Assembly: GCF_019219095.1 (NCBI RefSeq)
Contig: NZ_JAHUWH010000024.1
Coordinates: forward strand, 1-59,978
Source: Acidovorax sp. sic0104
GTDB lineage: Bacteria > Pseudomonadota > Gammaproteobacteria > Burkholderiales > Burkholderiaceae_C
Length of the DNA stretch: 59,978 nucleotides
Reading direction: 5' to 3'
Translations under genes and position numbers: made by a program
The notes under the pieces: generated by a model
Database searches by the model: none
Seen by the model: the letters and a program-made list of their open reading frames with translations, nothing else
Told to the model about the DNA's origin: nothing
Shown here: piece after piece, positions 56,738 to 59,978 of the stretch
How positions within the stretch are numbered: position 1 is the first letter of the stretch
Layout of the letters: each line of letters starts with the position of its first letter

Positions 56738-57688
56738 CTAGTTGTGAAGAGTCAACAGGTTATTTCCTGTTGGATTGAGTCTGTCCATAGGCACCAAGCC
56801 GCCAATGCCACTGTGTGGCCGGTGCCAGTTGTAGTGGTGCTGCCAGCTTGCCAAGGCTAGCGTTCGCTCCGCTGAGTTCTGGTAGCTCCAGCCATAGGCC
56901 CATTCGCGCAGTGCCGATTGGATGAATCGCTCTGCCTTGCCGTTGGTCTGGGGCCGGTAGGCCCGGGTGAACTTGTGCCGGATGCCCAAGGCCGTGCAGG
57001 CAGCGGCGAACTCACCTGAACGAAACGCAGCTCCGTTGTCCGTCAGCAGCCGCTTGATGGTGATGCCCAATCCCGCGTAATAGGCCACTGCATTGCGCAG
57101 GAACTGCACTGCCTGGCCCTTCTTCTCATCGGGGTGCATCGCGGTGAAGGCAATGCGGGCATGGTCATCAATGGCAACGAACAGCGTCTCCCAACCCGCT
57201 CCATCGACGGAATCCTTGCGATTGCCAGTGACCCGGTGACTTGGCCTGACGATGACACCGAGCTTCTTGGTGTCGATGTGCAGAAGATCGCCGGGCGCCT
57301 CGTGTTCGTAGCGCACCACAGGCTCAGCAGGCACCAGATCGCTCAGCTTGGACAAGCCGGCCCTGGCCAGCACGCGGGCCACCGTGGCCTGGGAGACACC
57401 TACGCTGCGTGCGATGCTGGCCTGCAGCATGCGCCGCTTGCGCAACTCCAGGATCAGCAAGGCCTTGGATGGATCGATGGCACGGGGCGAGCTGGCGGGC
57501 CTGGAGGATGCATCGGCAAGGGCAGCCTCACCGCCAGCCAGATAGCGGCCCAGCCACTTCCTGGCCGTTGGCGGGGTGACGCCTTGCACAGCAGCAGCTT
57601 GCACCGCACTGAGGCCCTGCAGTGTCATCTGCTGGACCATCTCCAAGCGACGGGCAAACGTAAGTCGGGCATGCTTATGGGTGTTCAT
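56738..57688 (-). CDS. IS481-family transposase
   Basis: 316 residues: an N-terminal HTH (QGLSAVQAAAVQGVTPPTARKW) and a DDE integrase core. The acidic triad lies in DLLHIDTKKLG (first Asp), RLLTDNGAAFRS (second Asp) and TNGKAERFIQSALRE (Glu). The stop codon TAG is not inside the element: the last codon spans the element end and the stop is made by the 6-bp target duplication (TAG is the reverse of CTA in GCTAGT). The frame is intact, so the transposase is likely functional. Confidence 0.93.
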   Translation of the reverse strand: MNTHKHARLTFARRLEMVQQMTLQGLSAVQAAAVQGVTPPTARKWLGRYLAGGEAALADASSRPASSPRAIDPSKALLILELRKRRMLQASIARSVGVSQATVARVLARAGLSKLSDLVPAEPVVRYEHEAPGDLLHIDTKKLGVIVRPSHRVTGNRKDSVDGAGWETLFVAIDDHARIAFTAMHPDEKKGQAVQFLRNAVAYYAGLGITIKRLLTDNGAAFRSGEFAAACTALGIRHKFTRAYRPQTNGKAERFIQSALREWAYGWSYQNSAERTLALASWQHHYNWHRPHSGIGGLVPMDRLNPTGNNLLTLHN

Positions 57689-57785
57689 TCGGTTGGGTGT
57701 CCTGAGTTGATTGGGTGTTTGGCGACTTCCAGTCTCTCAAACCCAATCCGGATGAACACCGGATACAACCTATTGAATCCTCACA
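56743..57785 (-). mobile_element. Complete IS481-family insertion sequence, 1,043 bp
   Basis: Terminal inverted repeats start TGTGAAGAGTCAACAGG (56743 on) and, on the other strand, TGTGAGGATTCAATAGG (ending at 57785), matching at about 20 of 25 positions. The element is flanked by the 6-bp direct repeat GCTAGT (56737-56742 and 57786-57791), a typical target duplication. It carries one transposase gene. Both ends and the duplication are intact, so the insertion is recent. It landed 15 bp beyond the pobA remnant. Confidence 0.92.
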
Positions 57786-57791
57786 GCTAGT

Positions 57792-58360
57792 GCGGTGCTT
57801 TACGGGCTATGGCGCCGTTGCGGCGCATAGTAGAAACTCCTCGAGAAAATGGAGGCTTGCACGGGATTCACCCGTCGAAGCCTTTTTCATGTGCACGGTT
57901 CGGCGTGACATGCAGACCGCGCGCACTCGTGGTACTCAGCGCACCGTACGGATCAGCGAACTGGTCCTGAATAAGTTCGCTCTTGAAGGGACGGTGGTGT
58001 ACCGCAGTTCGATGAAGCCCGCGTTGCTGTCTTGTGCTGGGTGCTTTCGTTCGCTGTCTGTATCAGTGTGGACTGCCATGGCCTCTGAGCCGACGGCGGG
58101 GACCATTCTCAAATGTAGTCGTTGGCAAGTAGCTCCGCTTGCTTGCAGGCGGAAACGTGCCGTTGAAACAACGTGGCTCTGCGTGATCGCAAGCTATAGT
58201 TTGTCAGTTCGAAGCATGCAGGGTTTTCCGAAATTTGTACCCGTACGTTCAAGCAACCCTGCACCTGCGAAACCATACTGCGAGCCACTTTCAGGATAGG
58301 CATTCCTCGGAATCTCCCGGTTAGCTCACAGTACGTACAGCAAGTTTTCGGTCTGAACTC
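57792..58360. other. About 570 bp without a convincing gene, between the IS481 element and the SLATT gene
   Basis: Contains one terminator hairpin (57853-57887). Short open frames here have no start, no ribosome site and no recognisable family; the longest runs out of the IS and is dismissed. Composition is lower in GC than the flanks to the left, in line with transferred DNA. Confidence 0.5.
57853..57887 (+). terminator. Intrinsic terminator right of the IS481 element
   Basis: AGGCTT (57853) pairs with AAGCCT (57878), and ACGGG with CCCGT inside; TTTTT follows. Before the IS inserted it would have lain about 130 bp after the pobA remnant and may have been its terminator or that of another lost gene. 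Confidence 0.65.
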
Positions 58361-58384
58361 CGTCACGCCTCACAAGGAACCCCT

Positions 58385-59041
58385 ATGTCTGCCGAACCAT
58401 CCGCTGATGGCGCTCTCGCGTTGATCGAAGAACTACGGGTAGATGCAAAGCTCGGGAAGGGAAAGCACTTTGCTGCAAGTGATCGAAAGCTGCTGTGGCA
58501 TCGCCTATGTGGCATTCCGGTGATTTTGGCGAACCTATTCGTCGGTATCGTACTGTTGAATCTCCAAGGTCAGGCATCGTCCCCAGCCACAACGGTGTCG
58601 GCTCCAGCCGTGACGGCGTCGGTGCCTACTTTGGTGGCGAGTGCTCCCATGGCGAAGAACGATTCAGCTGCCACAGGCTCACTTCGTGCGTTTCTCTCGA
58701 GTGATGCGCTGGCGTTGTTATCTGTCGTTTTGGCATTCAGTGCTGCAAGCCTTAGTGGTGTCCAAACTTTCTTCAACTTCTACAAATCATTCGAGGGTCA
58801 CCGCGCGATTGGAAATCGATACACGCATCTTTCGCGGCAATGTAAAGCTCTCCAGCAGAAGCATCGGGATCTTTCATTCGATCCAAAGTCTTTGTGGGAG
58901 CACTATGAAAAACTCATCGCGGAGTACAACCAGATCAACATCGACGGTGAGGCGTTTCCAACCAGTGCTAGCGACCTCAAGAAGGCCCGCAATGGCCCCG
59001 TACTCTCGCGCTACCAACCACCTGCGGGCACGCCGCAATGA
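58385..59041 (+). CDS. SLATT-domain membrane protein (putative pore-type effector)
   Basis: 218 residues; AAGGAAC precedes the ATG. Two membrane helices (LCGIPVILANLFVGIVLLNL near 42-60; ALALLSVVLAFSAASLSGVQTFF near 108-130) flank a short Ser/Ala-rich loop. A cytoplasmic helical tail follows, with the SLATT pattern HRAIGNRYTHLSRQCKALQQ and EKLIAEYNQINIDGEAFPTS. SLATT proteins are predicted membrane effectors of nucleotide-activated bacterial defence. The partner here is a DACNV-type protein 46 bp downstream, not the more usual SMODS cyclase. GC content is lower than in the rest of the window. The effector role is a family-level inference. Confidence 0.75.
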   Translation: MSAEPSADGALALIEELRVDAKLGKGKHFAASDRKLLWHRLCGIPVILANLFVGIVLLNLQGQASSPATTVSAPAVTASVPTLVASAPMAKNDSAATGSLRAFLSSDALALLSVVLAFSAASLSGVQTFFNFYKSFEGHRAIGNRYTHLSRQCKALQQKHRDLSFDPKSLWEHYEKLIAEYNQINIDGEAFPTSASDLKKARNGPVLSRYQPPAGTPQ

Positions 59042-59087
59042 GGCCGGATCTTTCGCTCAACTGAACAGGCTACGGCAAGCAGCTTAA

Positions 59088-59915
59088 ATGACATCCCTCT
59101 ATCCCCCCGATCTTGTTCCGCTTGTGCAGTCCGCCTGGGGCACCACCAACCGCATGAGAGGCGAGAAGCGGCCGCCGCTGCCTGCCAGTGAGTTGCTCAA
59201 AGAACTGCTTGCACTTGCGTACCACACAAGCCTTCTTCGAGAGGAGGGCCGCAAGCTCCTATTCCGAATAATCTATTTGCCGCGCGGTTCTTCAAAGAAG
59301 GTATCGCATGCCAGGCACAGGAATTCCCGGTTAGCTGTTTTTACTGAAGACCGTGCACTAAACGTCTCCGAGCTGCGAAGACTGGCGCCAGCGGCGGATT
59401 CCAGGCGAACGATGATCTGTGCAGATCATGATTCAGAAACCGGATGGAGGGTTTGGGGTCTGCTTGATACTGGGGTTAACTGGTGGCAATTTACTAGACA
59501 CGAGGCGAACAGAGGTTTCGCTCCGCCCCAGGACTTAGCTATCGGCAGTCCAGGGCCTGGTGAGATCACAGTCTCTTCGGGTGGAACCGTTCTCCTTGCC
59601 CTGCGAAATGGCTCTGCATTCCTGCCGCAAGGCTCAGCGCTGGATGCTGGGCCGGTCAGCACCCACCTTGAGCCCACGAGGAGGAAGCTCTATCGTGACT
59701 CTATAGGGCGGCTGAAAGTAAAGAAGTGGGATGAGGAAAACCACGACAACGACTACCCAAAGCGCTTCCATGACATGTGCCTTTCTCGAATCTTGTCTGG
59801 AATACGCGAACTTGCACACGGGGGCACTCTCTTGGTAGTGCCGAATCAACTTGAATCGCCCCGGTTTCTGCGGAGGCTGTTTGGTTTAAGTCAGCCCACT
59901 TCCACAGTGGCCTGA
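59088..59915 (+). CDS. DACNV-type sensor-like protein, C-terminus cut by an IS3-family element
   Basis: The frame gives 275 residues, but only about the first 254 are native. PPLPASELLKELLALAYHTSLLREEGRKLLFRII, then VSELRRLAPAADSRRTMICA, WRVWGLLDTGVNWW, IGSPGPGEITVSSGGTVLLAL and ELAHGGTLLVVPNQ match the pattern of DACNV proteins. These are diadenylate-cyclase-related domains proposed to sense nucleotides. From about 59852 the sequence is IS3 end DNA, which supplies the last 21 residues and the stop. The distal half of the nucleotide-binding domain is therefore missing, and the protein is probably inactive. It pairs with the SLATT gene. Confidence 0.7.
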   Translation: MTSLYPPDLVPLVQSAWGTTNRMRGEKRPPLPASELLKELLALAYHTSLLREEGRKLLFRIIYLPRGSSKKVSHARHRNSRLAVFTEDRALNVSELRRLAPAADSRRTMICADHDSETGWRVWGLLDTGVNWWQFTRHEANRGFAPPQDLAIGSPGPGEITVSSGGTVLLALRNGSAFLPQGSALDAGPVSTHLEPTRRKLYRDSIGRLKVKKWDEENHDNDYPKRFHDMCLSRILSGIRELAHGGTLLVVPNQLESPRFLRRLFGLSQPTSTVA

Positions 59916-59978
59916 CTGGCGAGTTGCCGGTAGTAGTTTGCCTCAGCCTCAGCAGGCGGGATGTACCCGATGGGTTCG
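59852..59978 (-). mobile_element. End of an IS3-family (IS51/IS629-like) insertion sequence, continuing off the window
   Basis: TGAATCGCCCCGGTTTCTGC at 59852 resembles the terminal repeat of IS51-group elements (TGAACCGCCCCGG type). It is followed inward by the 3' end of a minus-strand transposase. Only one end is in the window, so length and target duplication cannot be seen. It interrupts the DACNV-type gene. Confidence 0.75.
59891..59978 (-). CDS. IS3-family transposase OrfB, C-terminal fragment (5' part off window)
   Basis: The minus strand reads EPIGYIPPAEAEANYYRQLA followed by SQATVEVG and a TGA at 59893-59891. The GYIPPAEAEANYYRQL phrase is the well-known C-terminus of IS3-family OrfB integrases. 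The remaining part lies to the right of the window. Confidence 0.88.
   Translation of the reverse strand, partial: EPIGYIPPAEAEANYYRQLASQATVEVG

Noticed and set aside
56405..56860. 151-codon frame containing the pobA-like segment as a real gene
   Set aside because: Its first third is the wrong frame of the small ORF, its end is IS481 sequence, and the middle is only the tail of PobA; it is a chance join.
57786..57842. CTATGGCGCC/GGCGCATAG hairpin right of the IS481 as an integron attC or phage att site
   Set aside because: It lacks the conserved attC core sequences, and no integrase or duplicated att copy is visible.
57715..58299. 194-codon frame running from inside the IS481 element to the right
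   Set aside because: Begins in the IS end, has no ribosome site and resembles nothing; the terminator hairpin at 57853 lies inside it.

Overview
The window is high-GC DNA from a betaproteobacterium, most likely Comamonadaceae (Acidovorax-like). Supporting signs are a MetH core that lacks its homocysteine domain and sits behind an SAH riboswitch, many GC-rich overlapping genes, PobA with an AraC-type PobR, and short hairpin repeats of the kind common in that family. Genus is inferred from general resemblance, not from a marker gene.

Layout. 1-5 kb: end of an unrecognised gene, a LuxR-type regulator, and an acyl-CoA ligase/sugar-type symporter pair. 5-11.4 kb: glutamate dehydrogenase, PPK2, a GlxA-like regulator behind a 13-C tract, an MBL hydrolase, and a divergent LysR/PACE-efflux pair. 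11.4-23.7 kb: an amide/urea island. A 1149-residue fusion of an NCS1-type permease to a hybrid histidine kinase, with its LuxR-type response regulator, is divergent from a five-gene UrtABCDE-like ABC transporter followed by formamidase (fmdA), fmdB and aliphatic amidase (amiE). 23.7-29.8 kb: 10-bp tandem repeats, SAH riboswitch and metH core, shikimate kinase, a BrkB-type membrane protein and a glycine-zipper protein.

29.8-47.7 kb: a coherent catabolic island best read as a reductive nicotinate (or related pyridine) pathway. A NicA/NicB-like molybdenum hydroxylase with a tri-haem cytochrome tail would make 6-hydroxynicotinate. A 6-hydroxynicotinate reductase-like iron-sulfur protein would reduce it with electrons from a 7Fe ferredoxin supplied by a ferredoxin-NADP reductase. 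An enamidase-like amidohydrolase would then open the ring. A TetR regulator, a UPF0280 protein, two tandem 'amino acid synthesis' (DUF1185) proteins and an ABC importer with two binding proteins complete the set.

47.7-56 kb: a lipoprotein, a SUKH protein, an EVE-domain protein, a GNAT acetyltransferase, an FAD monooxygenase, two VOC proteins preceded by the same palindrome, and divergent pobR/pobA. 56-60 kb: a disturbed, more AT-rich end. It holds a small membrane ORF, a degraded second copy of the pobA 3' end, a complete IS481-family element with a 6-bp target duplication, and a two-gene cassette (SLATT membrane protein plus DACNV-type nucleotide-sensor-like protein). An IS3-family element that runs off the window cuts the cassette at its end. 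This looks like a broken nucleotide-signalling or defence module.
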